A DNA stretch of 5,176 nt from an uncultured Mycoplasmatota bacterium (GCA_946497375.1 CAMMKE010000072.1:1-5176), one strand, 5' to 3'. Shown: positions 1 to 4,697, numbered from the stretch's first letter. Made by a program: numbers and translations. Notes: generated from the letters alone by a model not told the origin.

Positions 1-579
1 TACTATTAAATCTAATATTTCTCTATAATCTTCTCTTGCTAAAACATCTGCATTTCTTGCTACTTCACTTCCATAATGTCCTCGATAAATTTCTTTAGCA
101 TTTACTATTAAACTTATTATTTCTTTAGCATCTTCTCTTGCTAAAACTCTTGCATTTCTTGCTACAGCACTTCCATAGCCTACTTGATAGTCTTCTTTAG
201 CATTTACTATTAAACTTATTATTTCTTTAGCATCTTCCCTTGCTAAAATATCTGAATCTATTGCTACATCACTTCCACAATATGCTTGACAGGCTCTTTT
301 AGCATTTACTATTAAACTTATTATTTCTTTAGCATCTTCCCTTGCTAAAACTCTTGCATTTTCTGCTACAGCACTTCCATATTCAGCTTGAGATCTACCC
401 TTAGCATTTACTATTAAACTTATTATTTCTTTAGCATCTTCTCTTGCTAAAATATCTGAATCTATTGCTACATTACTTCCACGATATGCTTGATAGTCTT
501 CTTTAGCATTTACTATTAAACTTATTATTTCTTTAGCATCTTCTCTTGCTAAAACATCTGCATTTGTTGCTACTTCAAT
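1..579 (-). repeat. Tandem 102-bp coding repeats, six copies visible, array open at left edge
   Basis: The period is exactly 102 bp. The marker tttagca (cttagca in one copy) recurs at 94, 196, 298, 400 and 502. The copy at the left edge is cut, and the array continues past position 1. The 48-bp block encoding LAREDAKEIISLIVNA is identical in the first five units except for one synonymous AGA/AGG change. Differences concentrate in codons 2, 5-9 and 26-33 of the unit, and nearly all of them change the amino acid. Such uniform cores suggest recent expansion or gene conversion. Confidence 0.95.
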
Positions 580-858
580 ACCTTTTTTTAACTGAAAATC
601 TTTTAACTCTAAAGTTTTAAAATATTCAATTAAACTTTCTTTATGTTTATTTTTATCACTCATAAAAGCTTCGTTTGAATATAGATATATTAAAGTAACT
701 CTCTTCTTAGTATCACTTTCTTCTATAATATCATTTAATACCTTTTCATCGTTACTTAGTAGTATATCAAAATTAACTTTTTCAATATTAATAGTTTTTT
801 TCTCTACATATCTTCTAATGATTCTTAGTACTTCTAACATACTTGATGATTCTACCAT
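1..858 (-). CDS. 34-residue helical-repeat protein, N-terminal part (C-terminus beyond left edge)
   Basis: This frame is open for 286 codons and has no stop before the window edge. The start is ATG at 858-856, with a strong GAGGAGG ribosome binding site at 864-870. A second in-frame ATG at 840 lacks such a site. Residues 1-93 are unique, rich in charged residues and probably helical, with no signal peptide or membrane segment, so the protein is probably cytoplasmic. From residue 94 onward it consists of tandem 34-residue units (94-127, 128-161, 162-195, 196-229, 230-263, and 264 to the edge). Each has a constant core reading LAREDAKEIISLIVNA, preceded by a VA-x-N/D segment and followed by a variable stretch ending in Gly. 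The pattern suggests a helix-loop-helix solenoid like other helical repeat scaffolds, so binding a protein or other ligand is the likeliest role. That is inference; I do not recognise the family. The last visible unit departs from the core (DYREILDLIV). Confidence 0.85.
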   Translation of the reverse strand, partial: MVESSSMLEVLRIIRRYVEKKTINIEKVNFDILLSNDEKVLNDIIEESDTKKRVTLIYLYSNEAFMSDKNKHKESLIEYFKTLELKDFQLKKGIEVATNADVLAREDAKEIISLIVNAKEDYQAYRGSNVAIDSDILAREDAKEIISLIVNAKGRSQAEYGSAVAENARVLAREDAKEIISLIVNAKRACQAYCGSDVAIDSDILAREDAKEIISLIVNAKEDYQVGYGSAVARNARVLAREDAKEIISLIVNAKEIYRGHYGSEVARNADVLAREDYREILDLIV

Positions 859-863
859 AATTT

Positions 864-870
864 CCTCCTC
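864..870 (-). promoter_or_regulatory. Ribosome binding site of the repeat-protein gene
   Basis: On the minus strand the sequence GAGGAGG lies 5 nt upstream of the ATG at 858. This is close to the full anti-Shine-Dalgarno complement and fixes the start of a frame that would otherwise be ambiguous because its 3' end is outside the window. Confidence 0.85.
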
Positions 871-882
871 TTTTGTTTATTT

Positions 883-910
883 ATTATAAAGTAAAAATTT
901 TAAATGTAAA
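883..910 (-). promoter_or_regulatory. Sigma-A-type promoter for the repeat-protein gene
   Basis: Read on the minus strand, TTTACA (910-905) and a perfect TATAAT (888-883) are separated by 16 nt. Transcription would start near 876, giving a leader of about 18 nt that contains the ribosome binding site. The promoter lies directly downstream of a terminator, so the repeat gene is probably transcribed independently of the EIIB-like gene. Confidence 0.55.
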
Positions 911-911
911 G

Positions 912-936
912 AAAAAAATAGAGAAAACTCTATTTT
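912..936 (-). terminator. Intrinsic terminator after the EIIB-like gene
   Basis: A perfect 9-bp stem (915-923 with 928-936) encloses a 4-nt loop. On the minus strand it is followed by more T residues (914-912). The TAG stop codon of the EIIB-like gene (932-930) lies inside the stem. Confidence 0.75.
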
Positions 937-1250
937 AGCTCATCAATATATTTTTTTAATTGTTTAGATTCAGGTCCTAAGATAATCTTTAATTGATTAT
1001 TAATCTCAACTATACCTTTAGCACCTAATTTCTGGATTGATTCTTTATCAACTTTAGAAGTATCTTTTAGTGTTACGATAAACCTAGATAGTTTAGATTC
1101 TGTACTGATAATATTATCTTTTCCACCAAGATACTCTACTAGTTTATTTAAATCAATATTAGCATCTTTCTTATTAGCTTTTAGTACTGCTAGTAATATT
1201 ATTAATATTACGGCAATAATTATAATATACTGAATATCTAATAAATTCAT
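930..1250 (-). CDS. Membrane-anchored PTS EIIB-like protein lacking the catalytic cysteine
   Basis: The 106-residue protein has one N-terminal membrane helix (about residues 6-23, strongly Ile/Leu-rich), a short charged linker, and a C-terminal domain matching the glucose-type PTS EIIB fold. Its landmarks are LVEYLGGKDNI (37-47), a TSKVD segment, KLGAKGIVEINNQ and a GPES-x-LKKYI ending. Active EIIB domains carry a phosphorylated cysteine in a DACITRLR-like motif; here the aligned stretch reads ESKLSRFI, with Lys53 in the cysteine position. It therefore cannot pass phosphate in the usual way and may be a regulatory or structural relative; that role is inference. I chose ATG 1250 because AGGTGAT lies just upstream at 1258-1264. 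A longer reading from TTG 1271 would begin inside the likely -10 box and has no good ribosome binding site. No other PTS gene is in the window. Confidence 0.85.
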   Translation of the reverse strand: MNLLDIQYIIIIAVILIILLAVLKANKKDANIDLNKLVEYLGGKDNIISTESKLSRFIVTLKDTSKVDKESIQKLGAKGIVEINNQLKIILGPESKQLKKYIDELK

Positions 1251-1270
1251 CTTTATATCACCTATTAACA

Positions 1271-1276
1271 ATTATA
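1271..1276 (-). promoter_or_regulatory. Likely -10 box of the EIIB-like gene
   Basis: A perfect TATAAT on the minus strand lies 20 nt upstream of the ATG at 1250. No convincing -35 is visible at normal spacing. Transcription from it would begin near 1264, right at the ribosome binding site, giving a very short leader and excluding the upstream TTG as the start. Confidence 0.4.
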
Positions 1277-1326
1277 CTCTATAACTTAAAAAAATAAAAG
1301 TGGAAATTAAAAGCAGTAAGTATCAT

Positions 1327-1389
1327 AGACTAATAATAGAAGTTATAGGTTATTAACTACACAAAAATTTATTAGTCTCATAACCTATA
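1327..1389 (+). repeat. Interleaved inverted repeats (possible pseudoknot or operator pair)
   Basis: Two perfect 10-bp inverted repeats are interlaced. Arm A is AGACTAATAA (1327-1336), pairing with 1369-1378. Arm B is TATAGGTTAT (1344-1353), pairing with 1380-1389. The order A-B-A'-B' with gaps of 7, 15 and 1 nt is the geometry of an H-type pseudoknot if transcribed. As DNA, the arms could be paired binding sites. The last arm overlaps the proposed sigma-K-type -10 element, so the DNA reading is at least as likely as the RNA one. Confidence 0.7.
1361..1387 (+). promoter_or_regulatory. Sigma-K-like promoter of the CotY/Z pair
   Basis: The mother-cell sigma-K consensus is an AC core about 16-17 nt upstream of CATANNNTA. 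Here AC (1361-1362, within CACA) is followed after 16 nt by CATAACCTA (1379-1387), an exact -10 match. Transcription would begin near 1394-1396, just ahead of the ribosome binding site at 1406-1411. The match is meaningful mainly because the downstream genes encode spore-surface proteins. No equally good sigma-A promoter is visible in the gap. Confidence 0.5.
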
Positions 1390-1419
1390 TTAGATAATAG
1401 ATAAGAGGTGGTGTAAACA

Positions 1420-1827
1420 GTGAAAGAAAAGAAAGATACTTGTTGTTTAGGTAAATTATTAAAGGTCATTGATATATTACAAAGAAATGCCGGAGGTAGT
1501 GATTGCTTTGATGAGTCTTGTACTAGACCTTATTTAGGAAGTAGTCCTAATATTATTTGTTTTAATACAAGACCAGTTACTTTCTATACTAGAAATGGTA
1601 ATATCTTTAGTACTACTTATACATTAAATGGAACTACTAATACTTCATCTGTTTTTAGAGTGGAGTCTGTAGATGATTGTTGTGTTAAATGTCGTATCTT
1701 AAGACCTAATCCTGATACTACTGATATAAATAGAACATATCTTGCTACTAATGAGTTTATAACTATTAATTTAGATTGTATCTGTGTTGTTAGTTGTTTA
1801 GATGATATTATTATTGATAATTTATAA
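1420..1827 (+). CDS. Spore coat/exosporium protein, CotY/CotZ/ExsY family, first copy
   Basis: The 135-residue protein has 11 cysteines (8, 9, 29, 34, 47, 87, 88, 91, 120, 122, 126) and the family's sequence landmarks. These are C-x4-C-x2-PYLG (29-40), NTRPVTFYT (49-57), VFRVESVDDCC (78-88), and a closing TINLDCICVVSCLDDI (115-130), which parallels the TVDLSCFCAIQCLRDV ending of ExsY as I recall it. Family members are made in the mother cell and assemble into cysteine-crosslinked two-dimensional layers on the spore surface. The start is GTG at 1420; AGGTGG at 1406-1411 sits 8 nt upstream and no ATG is better placed. There is no signal peptide, as expected for a coat protein. Length is slightly below ExsY/CotZ. 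It is the first gene of a two-gene operon under a sigma-K-like promoter. I cannot assign it specifically to CotY, CotZ or ExsY. Confidence 0.9.
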   Translation: MKEKKDTCCLGKLLKVIDILQRNAGGSDCFDESCTRPYLGSSPNIICFNTRPVTFYTRNGNIFSTTYTLNGTTNTSSVFRVESVDDCCVKCRILRPNPDTTDINRTYLATNEFITINLDCICVVSCLDDIIIDNL

Positions 1828-1829
1828 AA

Positions 1830-1834
1830 GGAGG
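1830..1834 (+). promoter_or_regulatory. Ribosome binding site of the second CotY/Z gene
   Basis: GGAGG, within AAAAGGAGG, begins 3 nt after the TAA of the first gene and lies 7 nt before the ATG at 1842. This is strong support for co-transcription and efficient translation of the pair. Confidence 0.85.
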
Positions 1835-1841
1835 ATAATTT

Positions 1842-2243
1842 ATGTGTGATGATAAAAGTTGCTTAACATCCATATTAGAGACTATTCTTTGCTTACAAAA
1901 TGCTAAAGATGATGATTGCGAAACATTTGGATGTGATAAGCCTTATTTAGGTCCTACTCCTAGTTTAGTGTGCTATAACACAAGACCAATAAACTTATAT
2001 AATTGTACAACTGGGGAACTATGGTCTTTTCCTTATACTCTTGGAACAGTTAATTCAACTTCTTCTATCTTTAGACTTGAAAACTTAGAAGGTAATTGTT
2101 GTACTTGTAGAGTTTTAGCACAGAACCCTGATACTAGTAGTAGTAGTGAACCTTATGTTTTAACTAGTACATTCTTTACTATTAATCTAGATTGCGTCTC
2201 TGCTATTAGATGTTTACCTGATGTCTTTATAAGTGGTGTTTAA
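1842..2243 (+). CDS. Spore coat/exosporium protein, CotY/CotZ/ExsY family, second copy
   Basis: The 133-residue protein is a diverged paralogue of the preceding one and shares the same order of landmarks: C-x4-C-x2-PYLGPTPSLVCYNTRP (26-49), SSIFRLEN (74-81), CCTCRVLAQNPDT (86-98) and FTINLDCVSAIRC (112-124). It has 12 cysteines (2, 7, 17, 26, 31, 44, 55, 86, 87, 89, 118, 124). The C-terminal CxC of the first copy is reduced to C-V-S here, and extra cysteines occur at 17 and 55. The family forms disulfide-linked spore-surface lattices, so the two copies may co-assemble or occupy different layers. The gap to the upstream stop is 14 nt and carries a strong ribosome binding site, so this is one operon. 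A terminator follows directly. Which of CotY, CotZ or ExsY it corresponds to cannot be told. Confidence 0.9.
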   Translation: MCDDKSCLTSILETILCLQNAKDDDCETFGCDKPYLGPTPSLVCYNTRPINLYNCTTGELWSFPYTLGTVNSTSSIFRLENLEGNCCTCRVLAQNPDTSSSSEPYVLTSTFFTINLDCVSAIRCLPDVFISGV

Positions 2244-2253
2244 TAAAAAAAAT

Positions 2254-2286
2254 AAGTCCATCTTTATTCTGATGGGCTTTTTATTT
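2254..2286 (+). terminator. Terminator of the coat-gene operon, overlapping the convergent gene's end
   Basis: A 9-bp stem (2254-2262 with 2271-2279, one T-G wobble) encloses an 8-nt loop and continues into a T-rich tail. On the minus strand the same stem has one C-A mismatch but is also followed by a T-rich tract, so it may stop the convergent gene as well. The last codons of that gene (stop at 2264-2266) lie inside the hairpin. Confidence 0.75.
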
Positions 2287-2590
2287 CTAGTGAAGTAATT
2301 GTCGATATGGGAATTACTTCATTATCTAATGTTATAATAGAATCATTTTTCTTTAAGGCTAGATAGGTATTAACAGTTTTATTAGAGAAAGTAATTTCGA
2401 CAGGAATATTAAAAGCATAGCCTTTAGTCTTAAATATTTTATTTATTTTCTCTTCTATTGATAAGTTATTATCAATAGTTTTTTTAATTTCTTTAGGTTT
2501 TATTTTATTAGTTACTTTCTCATAGTAATATTTTTGATTAGTATCTTTTATATTATTACTCACTTTAAAAATGGGTGGTAATTGTTTCAT
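2264..2590 (-). CDS. CotO-like spore coat protein (tentative)
   Basis: The protein has 108 residues. The N-terminus reads MKQLPPIFKVSNN, followed by a Lys/Asn-rich low-complexity linker (about 14-42). The C-terminal domain (43-103) opens with LSIEEKINKIF and continues as alternating hydrophobic strands ending ISTITSLEI. This layout, a short proline-containing start, a variable linker, then a (M/L)-S/T-x-EEKI helix and a small beta-rich domain, resembles what I remember of CotO, a coat/exosporium assembly protein. CotO genes lie near exsY/cotY in the Bacillus cereus group. The assignment rests on that resemblance and on convergence with two CotY/Z genes, so it is tentative; a generic small beta-barrel protein is the alternative. 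There is no signal peptide or cysteine. The start ATG at 2590 has AGGAGGG at 2597-2603, spaced by 6 nt. Confidence 0.5.
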   Translation of the reverse strand: MKQLPPIFKVSNNIKDTNQKYYYEKVTNKIKPKEIKKTIDNNLSIEEKINKIFKTKGYAFNIPVEITFSNKTVNTYLALKKNDSIITLDNEVIPISTITSLEIKSPSE

Positions 2591-2608
2591 AGTTTTCCCT
2601 CCTGTTAC

Positions 2609-2636
2609 ATTTTATGTATTTTATATAATAAAATGT
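2609..2636 (-). promoter_or_regulatory. Possible sigma-E-like promoter of the CotO-like gene
   Basis: On the minus strand ACATTTT (2636-2630) and CATAAAAT (2616-2609) are separated by 13 nt and resemble sigma-E elements. Transcription would begin at or very near the ribosome binding site, which weakens the case. The region is so A/T-rich that chance matches are easy. Confidence 0.25.
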
Positions 2637-2645
2637 ACTATTTTT

Positions 2646-2654
2646 TGATATAAT
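2646..2654 (+). promoter_or_regulatory. Extended -10 promoter of rodA
   Basis: TGATATAAT is a perfect extended -10 element (TGNTATAAT). No -35 is evident, which extended -10 promoters tolerate. Transcription would start near 2661, leaving about 27 nt before the TTG start at 2688. An ATG at 2667 would be almost leaderless. Confidence 0.55.
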
Positions 2655-2671
2655 AGTAATGACTTGATGCG

Positions 2672-2683
2672 AAAGGACGTGAT
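2672..2683 (+). promoter_or_regulatory. Extended Shine-Dalgarno deciding the rodA start
   Basis: AAAGGACGTGAT matches 10 of 12 positions of the ideal TAAGGAGGTGAT complement to the 16S rRNA tail. It ends 4 nt before TTG 2688. It overlaps the alternative ATG 2667 reading frame, so it cannot serve that start. Confidence 0.65.
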
Positions 2684-2687
2684 AGAT

Positions 2688-3815
2688 TTGCGAAAAAGGC
2701 AGAAAATTGATTTAACTATTGTTATACCTATTGTCTTGTTTTTTATTATAAGTATTACTACTATATATAGTGCGATGACTTATCTTTCTCCTGATAATGG
2801 GAACTTGGCTTTAAAACAAGCGATATGGTATTTAGTAGGAGTTGTTATAATTGTAATACTTTTTAAACTTAAAAATGATTATCTTTATAGGAATGCTTGG
2901 TTCTTCTATATTATAGGAAATATTTTACTAGTATCTCTATTACTCTTTGCACCAGAGATAAATAATAGTAAGTGTTGGTTTGTTATTCCTTATATTGGTA
3001 GTTTCCAGCCAAGTGAGTTTATGAAGATTTTTATTATGTTAGTCCTTGCTGTGATGATATCTAATTTTAGAGAGACAACAGACCATCCTAGTATTAAAGA
3101 AGAGTTTATCTTTATTATAAAGACTTTAATAGTTGTGTTAATTCCTAGTGTTTTAACATTCTTAGAGCCTGATACTGGCTCTGTTATGATTTATTTTATA
3201 ATTTATTTCTGTATGATGTTTACATCAGGAATTAGGCTTAGATGGTTTGTTATTTTAGGAGTTATAATTGCTATAATGCTTAGTTTAGTGTTAGGATGTT
3301 ATTTCTTAAATGAAGATTTATTTGTTAATATCTTTGGTACTGATTTATACTATAGATTCGATAGGATTTTGGATTGGCAAAATGGTAGTGGATTACAACT
3401 AGAAAATGCTTTAGCAGCGATTGGTTCTGCAGGAGTATTTGGACATGGATTTAATCAGACACCAATATATTTTCCAGAGTCTGGAACTGACTTTATCTTT
3501 GCTGTTTATGCTTCTAACTTTGGACTTTTAGGAGCGATAGTTTTAATTGCAATTATTATTTTCTTTGATACAAGATTAATTAATATGGCTACTAAGAAAA
3601 TAGCATCACGTGATAAATTTGTTTTAGCAGGTATTATTGGTATGCTTGTATTTCAACAGGTACAAAATATTGGTATGACTTTAGGACTCTTACCTATTAC
3701 AGGAATTACTTTACCTTTTATTAGTTATGGTGGTAGTAGTTTATTATCTTACTTAATCTTAGTTGGTATTATTTTAAATATAAGTAATGAAAAAGAAAGA
3801 GAATATAATGTTTAA
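2688..3815 (+). CDS. rodA: RodA-type SEDS peptidoglycan glycosyltransferase
   Basis: This is a polytopic membrane protein of the FtsW/RodA/SpoVE family. These proteins polymerise lipid II into glycan strands with a partner class B PBP. Numbered from TTG 2688 (375 residues), landmarks are FQPSEFMK (106-113), EPDTGS (160-165), the ESGTDFIFA loop with Asp268 at the site of the essential SEDS aspartate, NIGMTLGLLPITG (327-339) and FISYGGSS (344-351). The NIGMT-x-GLLP-x-TG form is typical of RodA rather than FtsW, so elongation is the likely role, although SpoVE-like use in sporulation cannot be excluded beside coat genes. Usual residues that differ include a Gly for His before the TDF triad, and SKCW where family members often carry an Arg-Trp. 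Earlier in-frame starts (TTG 2664, ATG 2667) would give 383 or 382 residues but lack a ribosome binding site. The gene appears monocistronic. Confidence 0.88.
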   Translation: MRKRQKIDLTIVIPIVLFFIISITTIYSAMTYLSPDNGNLALKQAIWYLVGVVIIVILFKLKNDYLYRNAWFFYIIGNILLVSLLLFAPEINNSKCWFVIPYIGSFQPSEFMKIFIMLVLAVMISNFRETTDHPSIKEEFIFIIKTLIVVLIPSVLTFLEPDTGSVMIYFIIYFCMMFTSGIRLRWFVILGVIIAIMLSLVLGCYFLNEDLFVNIFGTDLYYRFDRILDWQNGSGLQLENALAAIGSAGVFGHGFNQTPIYFPESGTDFIFAVYASNFGLLGAIVLIAIIIFFDTRLINMATKKIASRDKFVLAGIIGMLVFQQVQNIGMTLGLLPITGITLPFISYGGSSLLSYLILVGIILNISNEKEREYNV

Positions 3816-3847
3816 AAAAATCAGGTGATTATAAACCTGACTTTTTT
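3815..3847. terminator. Bidirectional terminator between rodA and the glycosylase-like gene
   Basis: TCAGGT (3821-3826) pairs with ACCTGA (3835-3840) around an 8-nt loop. Flanking A-runs and T-runs extend the stem beyond one A-C mismatch. A T-run follows on both strands, so it fits rodA (stop at 3813-3815) and could also end the minus-strand transcript arriving from 3917. Confidence 0.75.
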
Positions 3848-3891
3848 ATTATCTTACTACATTATTAATATCTATTTTTACATGTTTACTA

Positions 3892-3909
3892 TTCTTATAT
3901 ACATAAGAA
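3892..3909. repeat. Short inverted repeat in the rodA downstream gap
   Basis: TTCTTAT (3892-3898) and ATAAGAA (3903-3909) form a perfect 7-bp, A/T-rich stem with a 4-nt loop, just after the stop of the glycosylase-like gene. No T-run follows on either strand, so it is not a clear terminator. Its role is unknown and it may be chance. Confidence 0.4.
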
Positions 3910-3916
3910 CATATAT

Positions 3917-4678
3917 CTATAATTTATTTTTATCTTCTAATGTTTTAAATCCATTGCGACTCCATAACCACAAAGGAGTATGAATATCAATTGGTTTATA
4001 CTTAGTTCCTTTAAATAGTTCATCCCATCTTTCAATAACTATCTCTTGAACGTTGCTTTTTTCTAACTCTTCTTCATTAATAAGCCCTAATTTATATGTC
4101 GACTTAATTACATGAGTATCAGGTGCTACTGTAAGAGCTTCTATATTTTTATAATTTCTATCAGTATATTGCCATATTACATATAGCCAATAATTACAAA
4201 TCTTTGTTCCGCACAAATATGGAAATAATGATTTATTTTCTTTTTGAATATAGTGTTTAATTTTAACTACATCATTATCAAATCTATCAAATAATTTTCT
4301 AATATCTCCATCAAATAAAGTCACAAATGTTTTACATAACTTAATCCATATTTCTGTCTGTTTATTTTTTTGAAGAGCTACTTTATATTTAACTAAAGCT
4401 TGTTGAACCTCTTCAAAAGTATGATTTAAAACTTCTTTAGGATTAAATACAAAATTTGTTTCTTTATCCTTATATGTTTTGTTTGCATTTTCCCAAAGGG
4501 TATAAGAATTTCTTTGATAGTTTAAAGCCATGGGAAGAGTAAAATAAAGATAGTTTTCTAGAGAGCTTTTATCTAAATGAGGATTTTCATCTTCAGGCAT
4601 TAATTCACCACCGAGATCTCCTTCTTTCCACATTTTTTGCAGTATATTAACTTTTCTTAAAATATCATTTCTATCCAT
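3917..4678 (-). CDS. HhH-GPD superfamily DNA glycosylase/AP-lyase-like protein (possibly AGOG-like)
   Basis: The 253-residue soluble protein carries the two hallmarks of bifunctional HhH-GPD enzymes. FPYLCGTKICNYWL (152-165) aligns with the helix-hairpin-helix of endonuclease III (LPGVGRKTANVVL), putting Lys159 at the catalytic lysine. APDTHVIKSTYKLGL (185-199) aligns with VDTHIFRV, putting Asp187 at the catalytic aspartate. These enzymes excise damaged bases and cleave the resulting abasic site. The Lys-Asp spacing of 28 is longer than in endonuclease III (18) and closer to archaeal-type 8-oxoguanine glycosylase AGOG, whose length (about 250) also fits. There is no C-terminal iron-sulfur cysteine cluster. 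The N-terminal 150 residues are not recognisable to me, and the substrate is unknown. ATG 4678 has a modest GGTGAT site (4684-4689). The glycosyltransferase gene ends 19 nt upstream, so the two are probably co-transcribed. Confidence 0.6.
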   Translation of the reverse strand: MDRNDILRKVNILQKMWKEGDLGGELMPEDENPHLDKSSLENYLYFTLPMALNYQRNSYTLWENANKTYKDKETNFVFNPKEVLNHTFEEVQQALVKYKVALQKNKQTEIWIKLCKTFVTLFDGDIRKLFDRFDNDVVKIKHYIQKENKSLFPYLCGTKICNYWLYVIWQYTDRNYKNIEALTVAPDTHVIKSTYKLGLINEEELEKSNVQEIVIERWDELFKGTKYKPIDIHTPLWLWSRNGFKTLEDKNKL

Positions 4679-4697
4679 TCTCTATCACCATATAATA

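Noticed and set aside
94..501. TAL-effector-like DNA-binding repeats (also 34 residues, helical)
   Set aside because: The length matches, but the repeats lack the diagnostic GG-containing loop after the variable pair, and variation lies at several separate positions instead of one di-residue. Similar length alone is not evidence of DNA recognition.
1..579. CRISPR-like periodic array or intergenic satellite
   Set aside because: The 102-bp period is an exact multiple of three, the minus-strand frame stays open through every copy, and differences are nearly all codon substitutions. It is a coding repeat.
1251..1271. Longer EIIB-like protein starting at TTG 1271
   Set aside because: It would start inside the TATAAT box, and the ribosome binding site AGGTGAT lies downstream of it, correctly placed for ATG 1250.
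1273..1278. Plus-strand TATACT as a -10 for the coat operon
   Set aside because: It is about 140 nt upstream of the gene, has no -35 partner, and overlaps the minus-strand TATAAT of the EIIB-like gene.
1324..1332. A second sigma-K -10 element (CATAGACTA)
   Set aside because: It fits CATANNNTA, but no AC is present 16-17 nt upstream, so only the match at 1379-1387 was called.
3848..3916. Small gene or RNA between rodA and the glycosylase-like gene
   Set aside because: Only about 70 nt of A/T-rich sequence with a short inverted repeat and no ribosome binding site or credible frame.
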